NCBI GenBank assembly: GCA_942486035.1 | Contig: CALNXK010000103.1 | Coordinates: 1,421,001 to 1,485,000 of the forward strand | Length of the DNA stretch: 64,000 nucleotides | Source of the DNA: Porites lobata | Lineage: Eukaryota > Cnidaria > Anthozoa > Scleractinia > Poritidae | Direction of reading: 5' to 3' | Shown here: piece by piece, positions 36,001 through 47,825 of the stretch | How positions within the stretch are numbered: the stretch's first letter is position 1 | How the letters are laid out: each line of letters begins with the position of its first letter | Program-made: the position numbers and the translations under genes | Notes under the pieces: model-generated | Told to the model about the DNA's origin: nothing | What the model saw: the letters and a program-made list of their open reading frames with translations, nothing else | The model's database searches: none

Positions 36001-39000
36001 TTTCTCAAAATTGTGACTCAAAATGCACCAGATTGCATGTCAGAGCATATTCATTTCAAAACGTTTCCGGGGGGCATGCCCCCGGACCCCGCTAGGAAGC
36101 TCGTCGCCCTCGGCCACTCAACACTTCTCCCCCAAACGATAAATTCTAGCTCGATAGATCCCCGATATAGATAGGCTACCAAAGGCACCCATATGAAGGC
36201 GCTGTGTAATTACACTAGGCTCCTGGTTATCAAATAAGGAGGGTTGTCCAATACTCACGTATCCGCTTGTGTATATTAGACATGTGTGGAGGGTTCATGA
36301 GAAAATAATCTAAGTCCCCTTAATGAGATGCATATTCACCAACAGAACCATTGGAATGACATCATTTTCTATTGGTACCAATCGTACCATTGGTACCAAT
36401 GGACAATGGGTTTGACGAATCGTATCCGTTTGTGTATATTGGACATGTGTGGAGTGCAAATAACTACTCAAAACATGAAAAGAAGAGAAGTGTGTAGTGT
36501 CATAACGCAGCAAAATCATGGCAAATACAAAAGGAGAAAAGGAAGGACAAACTTGAAAAGATTGAAACTGATTGAAATTGTTATTTTGAAAACTCGGTCT
36601 GTTAACCAAAACCAGTTTTTCAAGTTCATTTTGGTGTTTGTAACTTGTGATACTGGGAAACATTTGTTTTACACGAAGTTGTGATTTTGCCATTTACAAG
36701 TAATTTTTTCGAGAATCATAGCAAATAAGGACGTGCAATTGGCGTGCATTATTAACAAAATGAACTAAACAACCGTGTCAAAGTCCTGTATTATCGTTCG
36801 TTGTTTGTGCGCCTGCAATCAGCAAAGCCTGCGCAGCATGAACTAAGTCAAGAAAATGTAAATGTTTTACATAGGAATTACAGTCAAACACCGCTTTATT
36901 CATTATTACGGACAGTTTTCTTTGTCCCTGGAGAAAGGTAGTCTCGATTTCCGCCGTCTCCCGAGTCCGGTCGATGAGTGCAGGCTCATTTTCCACAGCG
37001 GTTGGTAATCGAGCCTAGAAGAAAGGCCCTTACATTTTGTCTAAATTCATCCCGCTTAATACGGACACTTTCTATGGCGCCCGGTCAGTGTCCGTATTAA
37101 CGGGGTTCAGTTGGACTCTACAATAAAGTTCCCCCACTCTTTACTCCGTTCAATACTTACTTTCTAAGACAGTGATACCAAATCCGTAATTTTTAGAATC
37201 GTTGCGGCCGACTGCAAAGGCCAGGCACTCATACCTCCCCAAAGGACCAACGCTATCGTCTGCCGTTGTTGCATTCCGAATGTGAAGCGTCACGAATAAC
37301 TTGCGTCCATTTTCTACAAATAAACCCCATGATAATAATGATAATGGTGTAGTGATAATGATCAGAAATTAATCTTATTGCTTTCACTTTGACCTTTATC
37401 TTTCACCTCTGCTGTTTTCTTTGATTTACACACTCCCATGCATCCACCCAAATTAAATTTAAAAACCGAGTGTCGCTCCACGTCTTTGTTATTATTTCAA
37501 AGAGCTGTCTGTTAGAAATTTAGTTGATGAGGGCATTTTTAATCTAGATAGAACGGCCCAAGTTGAATTTACGTAAGTCAGGTAAAGGGTCACCCAGGCC
37601 TGTTATAGATGTTTCAGTTATAGCCTGCAAAACAGGGGTTATTTTTTCGTGTTTTTCAGGCATGGAAAATGAATTTAATCCAGCATACCGTAACGTCCCT
37701 CCCATTTATAGGCCTATACACCAGTAAACAACCACAACGACAAACAAAAAAAAACAGGTTACAGCCCCCCCCCCAATATAAGCCCCTCTCTGGCTTGTAT
37801 TGAAAAGAATTCGACTTTTTACGACGTTTTGAAGCTTAAAAAGCGTCGTAGCTGAAACGTGACAAAAGCAAAAAAATAGTAGATAACTTAAAGTTTAGCG
37901 CCTGCAACATTTAGAAAATTCTACAACTCCTTAACAATTAACCATTCCAGATCACTGTTAAAAATTGCCTCGAAAGGCTCAACATAAAGCAAGGCTTTCT
38001 TTCCATGAGGACAAAGATGGAGTTTTGGTGTCTTGACCTTTAACCGGGAGCAAGGACGTTGGAGAATCAGACCGCCGTTCAACAAAAACAAAGCCATCAT
38101 ATTAGAGACATTAGAGACCTTAAGATTCTTAGGACTCTTAAGAGAAGGACGACTACCACGGCGTGAACCCATCATTTTGGCGGGAAAACGAGATAGTCGT
38201 TGGTTAGTTCTACTACGGGCTTCAGCGAAAATGTCGGAAACAATTTATCATTTATATTTGTTAGAAGTTTTGTCATTTTGCGATCGGAAGAGGGCTTAAC
38301 CTCCTTCGATATATAAAAATAACAATGTTAACTCTTCTAGCAAAAGAAAAAAGGAAAATGAAGATTTCCGGGGCGTCATTTTTTTTCGAGAACTACGCGA
38401 AAAAACTTGACATTATATCTCGTTCTCGTAGTCGTCCTCAGTTCCTCGAATCTAAAGTTCTCCATTACGATGAAGATAGAAAAAATAAATTAAACACATC
38501 TTGACTTACCTTCTGTCCTGTTGGTGAAGTAAATGTTCTCATTAGGCGTCAGGGTTGTATACGCATTGAACTTTGTTTTCCTAATGAACAGGATTTTCTC
38601 GGGCATGACTGGAGCTGTATCATTATCATCAAACGCTACACAGCTGATTTGAGTTGACATGTGTTTGAGTACGGGAACATTTTGTGGAAAGGGCTCCTTT
38701 ATACCGAATTCAGCTGAAAGGACGAAAACGGCAAAAAAGGAACATAAAAAGTTGATCAAGGAATCTGAGTTTTCGCTTTACATATTGATGTCAGACATAT
38801 CTTTCTGCTTAATAATTTTAATCATTTTATAAGCAGATCTTTTTCAGATGTGCTAAACTTTAACATATATTGTGAGTAATGATAAGAAACTCTTCTCAAA
38901 AGCCTCCTTTTTTGATTCCGGCTGAGATGTGGTAAAGGACTGAAGTCACCTAGCGGAGTTCCATCCTCGGATACCCAGGGGTAGTTAGTCTGGTCGGAAG

Positions 39001-42000
39001 AAAAGGTGGGATGAAAGTTTTCAAGTACGGGCGAAAGAGCCCCTGGGTACCGACTCTCACCAAACTATTTCCAAAACTTCAAGCGAATGCTGGCTCCTGA
39101 TTGGGCACAAAAAATGCTTTGTATTATTGTGCCCAATCGGCGAAGAGTCTCTCTTTTCGTGAGTTCGTACACCACGGCTATTTTCTCGCCCCACTTGCCC
39201 GGTTCGTTCACCAAGCTTCTGCGTGAAAGGGAAACTTTTACTTTCTACTTTTCTAACCAGAAACAAAGGAACTACCGATGAGTTGAAAAAACGTTTAGGG
39301 TGCTATAAGTAGGAGCAATCCAATTTGCCCCAAGAATATTCTGTTTTTGACGGATCACAATGTATCGTAAATATTAGGAAGTTTGAGATGTGGCGGCGAC
39401 GAGAAAGTCAAATAAGCAATAGCTTGACAAAGCGAAACAACAACTTTGCCCGTGCATCATGCTTTTTTATACATTTCTTTGCTGTCAACTGCACGACTAC
39501 CCTTGAAAATGCCTAATTTCACGTTTTGTGAAGGACGTAAACAAGCAGTGACAAAATTCATTCTCTTCATGAACTTGGATATGGTTGATAGAAATTCAGC
39601 TCCAGAAGAGTTCGCTTGCATTTGACAAAGTAAGCGAGTTGGAATAATCACGACAGAGACTGACAAATTGTGAATTCACTTTTCCACGCGACGTTTTCGT
39701 GGCTGTCAGCCGTCGTGGTATCTTTTAAAAACTCCCTAATAGTTATTCACGCTTGCATCTCGATGCATCGGTCACGTCTTGCGTACCTGTTGTAAGCTCC
39801 AGCTTGTATTTCTGGAAAAGCGTCTTTAGCTTTCGGGCCGGCGGGCAGACAGTATTTTGAAATCAAATGGGGATTTTATATCAAACTGAAAGTTTCCTGA
39901 CTACGTGCATTTCTTTGGTGCATGATCCAGACAAGCCGTGATCGAGACAATAGTGGTCGTGTACGAACTCCCGAAAAGAACTCAGGAGAAACTGTTGGGC
40001 ACAATAATACAAAGCATTTTTTGTGCCCAATCACGAGCCAGCATTCGCTTGAATTTTTGAAAATATTTTTTTTTGAGGGAAAAGCCCAGGGGACGAGGTT
40101 GGGATGAGCGGAGATCGCGACCAAAGTGCGAAATAATCGCCTGAGGAGCAGGTGGGCTTTACACTTTTCTGATTTTTTTTTTCTGTCATGGATCACGATT
40201 TTTGCCGATCAAAACAACACAAAAGCAAACTATCATGTCATGTACGTGGGGAATATCTTATTTAAAAGTGTTCTGAACAAGTGACATAATAGATTGTTTA
40301 GTACTCACTTCAAACCGTCAACACGTCACTGAAAAATTTCCTCACGTCCAGACAAATCAGACAAAGCAGTTACGTTGAGAGTTTTTAATTAAAACCAAGT
40401 GTAAATCGTCACTTTTAACCTTGATAGCGTGCAGTTTTGGTACGAGCTTAACCGGGGGTGGGGGGGTACTCCTGGGAATTCTTGGTGGGGGGTGTGCCGC
40501 CCAGTTCTCAAAATCCTGACCCTATTTCAGACCAAATAATGTCATTTTCCAGACCCGTTTTCCGACCAGACCTCTAAAATCCATGCTCGTTTTCAGACCT
40601 GACCTTTAGGCAGAAATTATGTTAGTATTACTTAGATTAGAGTGCAAACAAAAAAAATTCCTCAAATTCGTTTCGAATGCGCATATTTCTCTTTCTTTCT
40701 TACTCATTTGGAATTGAAACGATGTACGTTCATCCCCTGCAGTTCCCTCGAAAACTATACCCGATTCCAGACCAAAATGGGCAAAGCGTATACCCGTTTT
40801 CAGACCAAAACGGCCGAAAAACCCTACCCGATGGGGCGGCACATACCTATATAGCTTATATAAGGAAGTACCCCCCCCCCCGGAGGTTAACCGGATTCGG
40901 ACTTTTGATGGTTCAGTTACGTTACGTTATAGCTTATGTTTTTACCTTAAAAACTGAGGCAATCAATTTCTACAGCATGTGCTTATTTACGTATAGTGAA
41001 TTGTTGAATTGTTTTTTCTCCCCGACAAGTTAAAAGCGTTTGAAAAATCTACGACATCGGATATGTGCAGAAGACGTTTCCCAAGCTAAGTTAAGATGCA
41101 TATCTTCAAGAGAGGATATCCCTTATGATATTGTTTGACAACAATGCTGGCCAATCTGATCTTATGGACTCTAAGAGACTGTATGAATCCGGCTATGGAG
41201 CTTTTATACATTTTCTTCCATAAGCACCATAAACGCAACATTCAGTCTGGTCTCAGTCTAAAAGAGACTCGAATACCGCCATGTAAACTCGATATTCTAA
41301 CAAACCTTTTCAAATAATCCAGTTAGCTGAAACGTATTCTTTTCGTTTTGACCTTTCTGTTTTTGGTAAAATATTGGCATGGAACCTAGAACAATCTTCA
41401 TTCTTCACGGGACATGTAGGGTCCTGTTCCGTCTATAGCTCTCGTTACTCGATTTCCGTTGGCAAAAGAAAGAATGGAAAGATTTCTTGCTGAGAAAACC
41501 TTTCAAGCATTTTAGTCAAGAAAGACAAAAATCAACGGAAACTGCCTTCACTTTAAGTCAGATTTGATACTACTCAGGGGTAAAGAAGACATAGAGGCAA
41601 AGAAAAAAATTTGTTAACAAATAGGTTCTCTTTGCATTTATGTCACGCTCTAATCATGCATGGTGGCCACTATGGAATGTCACTCTATTGTTTTTTGTAC
41701 CTCGCTATATTTTCTTTTATTATTATTATTGTTATTGTTATTATTATTATTATTATTCAGAAAATTTACCAATAACTTTTCATTGACTACTACAAACCTA
41801 ATTTCTATTTCGCGTGACTACAACATGTTATGTACGAAAAACAAATAAGGAACACACCCTTGCTACAAAAAGGTCATTTCGTCAGAAATTGAAGTGTTTC
41901 AATGACGAACGATCAATGTCCAAAGCTAAAAGAGTCTTGGAAGCACGCAAGAACAAGCACACTGCGGGGTATTTTGTTTTTAACATGCTAGTTCATCAGC

Positions 42001-42851
42001 GACAAAAGTTCAAATATGTCACGAAGATATCGTTCTTTCCTTCTACTTTGAAACAGCATTTTCTTGAAGAAGCCTATACATAGAGCAAGTTTGCAGCTAA
42101 ATAAACAATATCATATAAAACGCCAGGGAAAGCTTTGAGCAACTATTAAAGCAATTAAAAAGAACTTTTTATAAAATGATGAATAATAATTTATGAAAGT
42201 CAGGTAACCATATTTTTTAACCGTAGTTTATTTGTTTGTGGAGGAAAAAAACACAGAAAAGGACAGGAGAACATAATTGACTATGACAAAAATGCTCACG
42301 CAAATAAAGACATCACGCGATCTGTGCCAAATCGGGTTGACAGTTCACTGAGCTTAAATACATTAAAAGGGGATAAAAAGCATTTGATAATGGCCCTCCG
42401 CACACATCTTGCCTTAGCAAGCTGACACAGAGAAAAATTTTTGTCGAAAAAAAGGAAAGCCAAAGGGAAAATGAGAAATCTTTTGGATCCCGGTGACAGT
42501 ATTTTCAGATAAAAAGTTTTGCATTCAGCATAATTGTATTTTACTAGTTTTGTTGCTGTTAACGCAAAATAAGAAGCCTGTTGTGCAAACGAAGAAATTC
42601 TATTAAGGAATAAAGGCCTAGTTCGCGTAGGATAACACGTGCAAAAAATTCGTTTTAAAGTTCATTTTTTTTTATAAATACATTAGTGCGTTAAATTTTC
42701 TACTTTGGTGTTTGCTGACCGTAGTATTTCTTTGTTTTTTGCCACAACAAAAATCGAATAAAAGATAAACGATTCAGGACTTTGTTAAGGAGACATGGGT
42801 CTACTCACCTTTTACAAAGCTTACGGCACAAACCACTAATAACCAAAACAT
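30071..42851 (-). CDS. GPI-anchored three-Ig-domain surface protein A
   Basis: Seven exons, read on the minus strand: 42809-42851, 38510-38713, 37161-37313, 34992-35288, 33447-33596, 31917-32087 and 30071-30171. Every intron is phase 1 with GTGAG/GTAAG donors. The product is 372 aa. Signal peptide 1-15 is MFWLLVVCAVSFVKA. Ig1 has Cys39 and Cys112. Ig2 has Cys158, Trp175 and Cys211, with the typical GGNYTC. Ig3 has Cys257, Trp268 and Cys318, plus extra Cys281, 319, 324 and 331. Ig1 and Ig3 are each split by an intron, Ig2 is in one exon. The last exon encodes WVNSAP then a hydrophobic tail (AVIFAIMAFAILFYHF) ending at the stop, a GPI-attachment signal. It should be displayed on the outer cell surface. 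A paralogue with the same layout lies upstream at 47826-61999. The ligand is unknown; adhesion or recognition is inferred. Confidence 0.85.
31007..31867. mobile_element. DNA element with about 90-bp terminal inverted repeats, in gene A last intron
   Basis: The left end (31007-31096) and right end (31774-31867) are inverted copies. Both contain GGGGACAGAGAA/GGCATCCCC-type blocks and CCATAGGTAATTCGTCTCGAG. The right end stops about 50 bp from exon 6 of IgSF gene A. A 63-codon minus frame lies inside (31538-31729). No transposase domain is seen, so it is non-autonomous. Confidence 0.75.
31538..31729 (-). other. Short ORF inside the 31-kb inverted-repeat element
   Basis: The 63-residue frame starts MFRVDDPRSEPR and ends KKNRPSSLV. 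It contains DENDYREIFAKAVSAKRK. It is inside the transposon and its frame is not bounded by splice sites, so it is not an extra exon of the Ig gene. It could be the tail of a lost transposon protein or a chance frame. Confidence 0.3.
32235..32645 (+). pseudogene. 3' end of a CR1/L2-type LINE
   Basis: The frame 32235-32471 ends with VPKSRLKIYGDRAFSVAAPK, LWNELP and FKKHLKTDLFKKAY. That is the typical C-terminal tail after the reverse transcriptase of CR1/L2-like non-LTR elements. A 3' tail follows with AAAGCACTTTGG and GCGCTATATAAATTATG, the usual end of this group. It is truncated at the 5' side and lies in an intron of IgSF gene A in antisense. Confidence 0.75.
34265..34325. repeat. Near-perfect palindrome, CAACCTACAGATTAGT arms
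   Basis: CAACCTACAGATTAGTTA is followed by ATCTGCTAGCAGAT and then by TGACTAATCTGTAGGTTG. The arms are about 28 bases with almost no loop. It lies in an intron of IgSF gene A. Confidence 0.85.
35337..35695. mobile_element. GAGACC MITE, copy 1
   Basis: It starts near GAGACCTAGAGATTCGAGGA and ends with CGTAGTCGTCCTCGTCTTAG and AATCTGACGGTCTC, its inverted partner. The interior has TTTTCCCGCC and AAAGTGACGC. Matching copies lie at 38112-38465 and 49895-50220. It sits in the gene A intron between exons 4 and 3. Confidence 0.75.
36881..37117. mobile_element. pogo-like MITE in IgSF gene A intron
   Basis: The left end CAGTCAAACACCGC is followed by ATTATTACGGACAG. The right end has CAGTGTCCGTATTAACGGGG and TTCAGTTGGAC. 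Termini and the GTCCGTATTAA core fit the other CAGT...ACTG elements here. The right boundary is approximate and the TA flank is less clear. Confidence 0.5.
38112..38465. mobile_element. GAGACC MITE, copy 2
   Basis: It starts GAGACCTTAAGATTC and ends CGTAGTCGTCCTCAGTTCC and GAATCTAAAGTTCTC. The interior is in the opposite orientation to copy 1 (ATTTTGGCGGGAAAA near the left). It ends about 45 bases from exon 2 of IgSF gene A. Confidence 0.7.
39069..40064. mobile_element. Element with about 120-bp inverted ends, GCGAATGCTGGCTC
   Basis: The left end has CAAGCGAATGCTGGCTCCTG and then AAAAAATGCTTTGTATTATT. The right end, inverted, carries the same blocks with the same spacing. Between the ends lies the dispersed repeat at 39385-39735. 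It lies in the first intron of IgSF gene A. No coding frame. Confidence 0.7.
39385..39735. repeat. Dispersed repeat, copy 2 of 2
   Basis: It is the diverged partner of 28545-28935, with CAACAACTTTGCC, GCATCATGCTTTTTT, GGACGTAAACAAGC and CGACGTTTTCGTGG in the same order. It may be the interior of the inverted-end element at 39069-40064. Confidence 0.55.
40440..40890. repeat. Dispersed C/G-edged repeat, GGGGGGTACTCC type
   Basis: It opens with GGGGGTGGGGGGGTACTCC and closes with AAGTACCCCCCCCCCCGG. Inside are several CCAGACC-type phrases (TTTTCAGACC, CCAGACCAAAAT). Related pieces lie at 21045-21200 and, inverted, at 48718-48850, so it is a family. No coding capacity. Confidence 0.7.
41720..41758. 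repeat. TTA trinucleotide microsatellite
   Basis: Repeated TTA units with a few TTG interruptions. Confidence 0.9.
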
Positions 42852-42968
42852 TTTGCTGTTGAATAGGAGGCGATCCGATGCTGGGATTAAGCAGGTGATT
42901 TGCACTGCAATGATGCTCTCTCAGTGATGCAGAAGCAAGACAGTCACAAGCAATTGTTTTTCACAAAG

Positions 42969-42978
42969 CTATTATAGG
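42969..42978 (-). promoter_or_regulatory. Possible TATA box of IgSF gene A
   Basis: CCTATAATAG on the minus strand lies about 120 bases before the ATG at 42851. It would imply a 5' UTR of roughly 90 bases. Weak on its own. Confidence 0.3.
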
Positions 42979-43784
42979 AGGACACCTGTCAATCATATGA
43001 CGTTATTGAAGAACGCACCAGTGATTGGTTGAATTGTGAAAATCTTCATCTTTTCGCTGGCCAAGAAAAAGGTAAACATGGTGAAATACCGAAAATACCC
43101 TTTCTAATTATCGATACAAGCACAGGCAAGGTGAAACCTAACCAAATTGATAATTCGGTCGATATAGTTTGACACCGAAAAATAAATTGACTCCTGCTGT
43201 TGCAGTCTCGACTGCTCTCACCGACTGGCTTTCCTTGCATTAAAAACAGACCCGGGTGTAAGTATAAATAGTTCGTATTCATTACTTGATTTTCCATAAA
43301 AATATAGTGTAATCTCATGCTTTATTAATTATTTGTATTATTCTGTACTTTTTTCGTCTGTGACAAGATAGTGCTTGCTGTCAACAAGTGTTCTCCAGAA
43401 CCTTCAGCATGCATCAGTTCTTATTTCAAAAAGAGGCGCTAATTTTTGCGATAAAGGCTTCTATAAATATCATTAACAGCTGTAAAATCCCTTATAGTCG
43501 TAATATCTATTTTCAATTTGCTTGTCATCATTGATCACGACATCAACTGTACTAGTCACGAACACAAAAAAACTTTAACTGTACGTGCTAAGAATCGATG
43601 TTGCAAAGTTTATTAATGTCAATAATCCTACAATCTCAGAAAACGTTCTCTAGTGGTTAACAACTTTTTCTAACTTGGAAAATAGAACACAACAGAAATT
43701 CCCAGAACCGTTCTGAAGTCGGTCTGACTCGGGTCTGAGAAGAGTCTGAGAAATCCAAGATCACAAATATGCTTGATCGAACAG

Positions 43785-44195
43785 GGACACCCAACGAGAA
43801 TACAGTTCAAGACCACTTAAACATAGCATTGTTAAACGTATTTTAGTATTTAAACGGTAGATATAGGCATATTTTTATCCCCTAAAATTTTTTCATCTGT
43901 TCGGATTTCCTAGCTGAAAGTCTAGTGATCCGAAAATTATAGGGATCAAAACTTACCTTTTCGAAAATTTCAGCCAGAAAAAAGGCTCCCGAAAATTCTA
44001 GGTGACCTTTTAAGAGGTTTTAAGGGTAAAAATCCGTTTAAAATGGGCAACTATAGTAGTTTTTAGAAGTTCGAAAATCCTACGGAGAGGCAGGCAAGCA
44101 AAAAATTGTACAACAAATGTTCCGAAAATTCTAGATCTCAAATCGTCTTCCGAACAGATATTTTTCCGAAAATTGCCGTGGGGTGCCCCTGATCG
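43785..44195. mobile_element. CAGGGGCACCCAACG MITE, copy 1
   Basis: It begins CAGGGACACCCAACGAG and ends CGTGGGGTGCCCCTG, which are inverted partners. The body has TTTAAACGGTAGATATAGG and many CCGAAAATTCTAG motifs. Two closer copies lie at 57373-57770 and 57819-58213. Confidence 0.85.
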
Positions 44196-44255
44196 AACAA
44201 TCGGCACTCATGATATAGTGCCACTTGATTTTGATAAAGCAGAGGTGTCTAATCC

Positions 44256-44487
44256 TAAGGGGCCGACCATTTAACTCTTGAGGGTGGGGGTGGGTGATTT
44301 CTGGTCATCAAGAATTTTTTTTCTAGCAATATGGTGGGCAGGATATTTTTTCCCTTTTTTTCCCTTAAGCTCTTTATTACATTTGTGCTGCATGCAATTT
44401 TTTTCTTCCGACAAGCGCTTGCAGGAAATTTTTTTTCAAAATCACCCCCCCCCCCCTCCCCTCAAGAGTTAAATGGTCGGCCCCTAA
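44256..44487. mobile_element. Short element with GGGGCCGACCATTTAACT inverted ends
   Basis: The left end reads AAGGGGCCGACCATTTAAC then TCTTGAGGG. The right end reads CCCTCAAGAGTTAAATGGTC then GGCCCCTAAG. Arms of about 30 bases are nearly perfect. It is a MITE of about 230 bp. Confidence 0.85.
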
Positions 44488-44526
44488 GTCATGGCCCTGA
44501 ACCAAGACAACGGACGCTGTAAACAA

Positions 44527-45026
44527 TAGACTTTGTCACGGTTTTCGACGCCATCTTGACCTAAAGTAGGCAAACATGTGAGAAATTACAGTGTTTATAT
44601 AATTATATGAGAATCTAATGCCCAATAATTTCCGTAAAACGGCTTTTCTGAAAAAAATATCAATTGTAAACTAAAGCTACAAAGCGAAGGATTGCACTTA
44701 AACATTTTGGGGACGTACCTGTGCTTAAATTTCTCCAGAGGCTTGCTTTGGATTTTCGATATATTTGTCTGTAATTTTTCCCGGGAATTTCTTACAGACA
44801 CATGTAAAGAAAATTTAAAAAAGTGGTTCTAGGTGTTCTAGCGCATGTAACGCCCTCATTTTTTTCAGTAGAATCCTTAAGAGTGAAGCGTTAGTTTACA
44901 ATTCATATTTTTCTCAGAAAAGCCGTTCTACGGAAATTATTGGACATTAGATTTTCATACAAACACTGTAATTTCTCAGGCGTTTGCCTACTCGTCAAGA
45001 TGGCGTCGGAAACAGTGGCAAGGTCA
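44527..45026. mobile_element. Foldback element TAGAC(C/T)TTGTCACGG, copy 1
   Basis: The left arm has TTGTCACGGTTTTCGACGCC and AATAATTTCCGTAAAACGGC. The right arm carries the complements, for example GCCGTTCTACGGAAATTATT. Arms are about 150-200 bases. The second copy is at 54603-55087. Confidence 0.85.
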
Positions 45027-45499
45027 ATTGTTACCTAGCCACATTAGCTATGCTACACGAGACAAGACGGGATATCTTCTCTATTAAAGTATTAACCAAA
45101 TCCGTTGATGACAATATTCGCGCGTTTTGCATTGATTATATTTATTCATTTCACAACAAAAAATTTAATCAAACAATTTAATTAGCAAAAGTTGTTACTT
45201 AAATTGTACATTTATGAGATAATAAGGAAGCCTAACGAAGCTATAGGAGCAGCTTATAGTAAAAACCCTTGAATGCAGAGGTCCATGCCACTCAACGCAT
45301 AAATAATACTGGGTTCCTTCCTAGTGTTGGGATCTCTAGATATAGAGATTCTAGAGCCAGACGTCCCTTGAAATGAGAATTATAAAAACAAAACTGAATG
45401 CAAGGTTGACAATCAGGGCAAGGTGGCTGATTTATTTGAGGCCACAGTCCCCTGGCCACGGCCTCCGCACCAAAACACGACTCATTATTTGTTCCAAGG

Positions 45500-45910
45500 G
45501 GTCGGGGACCCGTTTCTCGAAAGTCCCAGTAACTTTTTGGGCCCAAAATCAAATATTCAAATCGAAATATAAAGAATAAGAGCGCGGGTCCTGGCTAGCA
45601 AACTACTCTATTTTGTTTCATTAACTGATAGTTTTATCACGTTACATGCAAAACTATTGAAACCTCGATCTTTAATGTAAAGGGAGACAGCTTACCGGGC
45701 CCGTTAAAAATCGGGACTTTCGAGAAACGGGCCATAGTTTCCCAAAAGTCCCAGTACCATTTCGGGATCGAAATCAAATATTCCAATCAAAATCCAAATA
45801 AGAAGAACACGGTTCCTAGCCAACAAACCAGTCTGATCTTGTTTGGTTCACTGATAATTTGTTCATGTTACCCGCAAAACTATTGAAACTTCTATCTTAA
45901 ATATAGACAA
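45500..45910. repeat. Repeat with two tandem units about 225 bp apart
   Basis: The phrase AAGTCCCAGTA with AAATCAAATATTC recurs at about 45521 and 45746, and ATGCAAAACTATTGAAAC or its variant follows each unit. The first unit is also bounded by inverted ends CCGTTTCTCGAAAGTCCC and GGGACTTTCGAGAAACGG. It looks like a duplicated short element. Confidence 0.7.
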
Positions 45911-46969
45911 CATGTTTTCGGTATCGGCAAGAGAGAATAAACTCTCTTGTTGTCCGCACTCCTTCGAGAAGCGTGTCCCAGGTCGTTACTCACTTTTTGG
46001 ATCACTTTTCTACACACATGGATTCTTGAGAGGGAAGACTTCTCAACGCATGCTGGGAAAATAAAGAGTCGTAGGCGGGACAACTTTCTCTTCTTTTTTC
46101 TTGAGCTTTACAAATCATACTTTTATTCTACATGCTTTCAAGAAGTCTGTTATTTTCTTTTACTTGCCGCGCAGTACATTAAGATGTTTTAGTCGGCTAA
46201 TAAATTCAATTCGACAGGGTCCTTTTTATTATATACACACTGAAAAGCTATTTCGTACATTTTCGAATGGAAATGAGTTGTTCCTTTAACGATATTCTCC
46301 GTAATTTTGCTTAAACCCCCACAGTATAGTCTACCATTGCCAGCGTTGATTTCTTACTTGACCGTTGGTGGACCCCACGTTTCGGTTTGAATCTGCAGTT
46401 AATAATTGTTATAAGGGGGCTGTGTGTTTTATATATAGGAAAGGGTTAAAAATGGTTTCATTTTTTCGGCATGTTTCTTGCCTTTATGGTAAAAGATTAT
46501 AATGCCAGAAATGTATTTTTTAGGCATTATTTTTATGCCTCTACTTTCAGCCGGATACAGCGTTAAACGAAGAAGTATAGTAATCAAATGACGTGTTTTC
46601 GGTTTTGCCTTCACATTTTAATGAACCGAGAAAGAATAACCCTTCCTTTACACAACCGATCTTTGAGTCCCTTATAACCACTGCCCATCCAAATCGTTGT
46701 TAAGAAAAGCGTGATATCACTGAGAGTTCAGTGATGCATGTTGAACGTTCTGGTACGCCTCACAAGGTAGTCCTACCTTTGAGTCTGTGGATGAAATGGC
46801 CGGATAACTTTTAACGAGGTAAAAGCACTGAGAAGTACTTTCCCAAGTGGTGTTGTTTGTGACGTCGTTTCCGTTGACTAAAAGGAAACGAAAATGACTG
46901 CTAAGCAGGCTTTCCTGCTGTTTACCTACGTTGTACATAGATGCGGGAATTGAACGTGGGGAACGGAAC

Positions 46970-47095
46970 GTGAGAAGCGTGACCGAAGGGAGCGCGATGG
47001 GTGATGTGAAGGAGGAGAACGATAGGCAGAGAGTCTGTCCTCTTTCCCATCACCCCTCGCGCTCCCCTTGAGTGCTCTTCTCTCGCTAACCTGAG
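46970..47095. repeat. Inverted repeat, GGGAGCGCGATGGGTGATG arms
   Basis: GGGAGCGCGATGGGTGATG at the left pairs with CCCATCACCCCTCGCGCTCC at the right, and flanking GAAGCGTGA and TGCTCTTC pair weakly. Probably a short MITE. Confidence 0.7.
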
Positions 47096-47825
47096 CAGCT
47101 GTACATGGTCTCTCTGCTCCGCAGAAGTTCGATAAAGTGTTATTGAATTTCAGCTAAGCGAGTGCAAAGTTTGCACCTGCACTTACTCTCGTCAATCCCC
47201 TTTGTGTGAGCCTCCGTGCAGGAGAGATATACAAGGTGGTTTATTAAAGCTGGACTATATTAATTCTGTGGATACACTCCTTAATGAAGTGGTACATTTC
47301 ATAGGAAAGTTACATGCACTGACGATGCACAAGAGCCAAAGTTGCCTGTAAGGGCAGTTCCACTTTTTAGTCTGAATGAAATCCTAAGAAGTCAATTCCT
47401 GTGTTGCTGTCTCTTTCTTGGTATCCTGTTGAAATTAAAGTTTTTAAGGGTTTTCTTGATTTTCTTGATGTTGTTTATTTTACTTCAGTTTTGCACAAGT
47501 TTTGTTGCACAGATTTACGAATAAAATTTAACTTATAAATAAAGCAATTAAATCACTCATTATATACAGTGTAATTAAAACCGCACGGAGCAGGTGTAGC
47601 CACAGTCCGTAAGACAAACTACAATGTCACTAAGTTTTTTTCTGTTTCTATGGTAGGACATGCATGTACAAAGTCTTGTGAAACACCAGAGAAGTTGTAG
47701 GCTGTCACTACTAAAACACTAATCCGGGGTCAATTTAAAAAAACCTTTTAGTTACACTTGTAAAAGTTTTATCAATTGACCCCAGCTTTTGAAGACTCGA
47801 CCGATTTGTCCAAATCAAGAATGCA

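Larger units (their letters stand above)
42852..47825. other. Intergenic DNA between the two IgSF genes
   Basis: The stretch contains the CAGGGGCACCC element (43785-44195), a GGGGCCGACC inverted pair (44256-44487), a foldback element (44527-45026), a repeat with two tandem units (45500-45910) and an inverted repeat (46970-47095). No additional Ig exon or other gene was found. Confidence 0.55.

Noticed and set aside
41660..41848. Poly-leucine small ORF
   Set aside because: Created by the TTA microsatellite.
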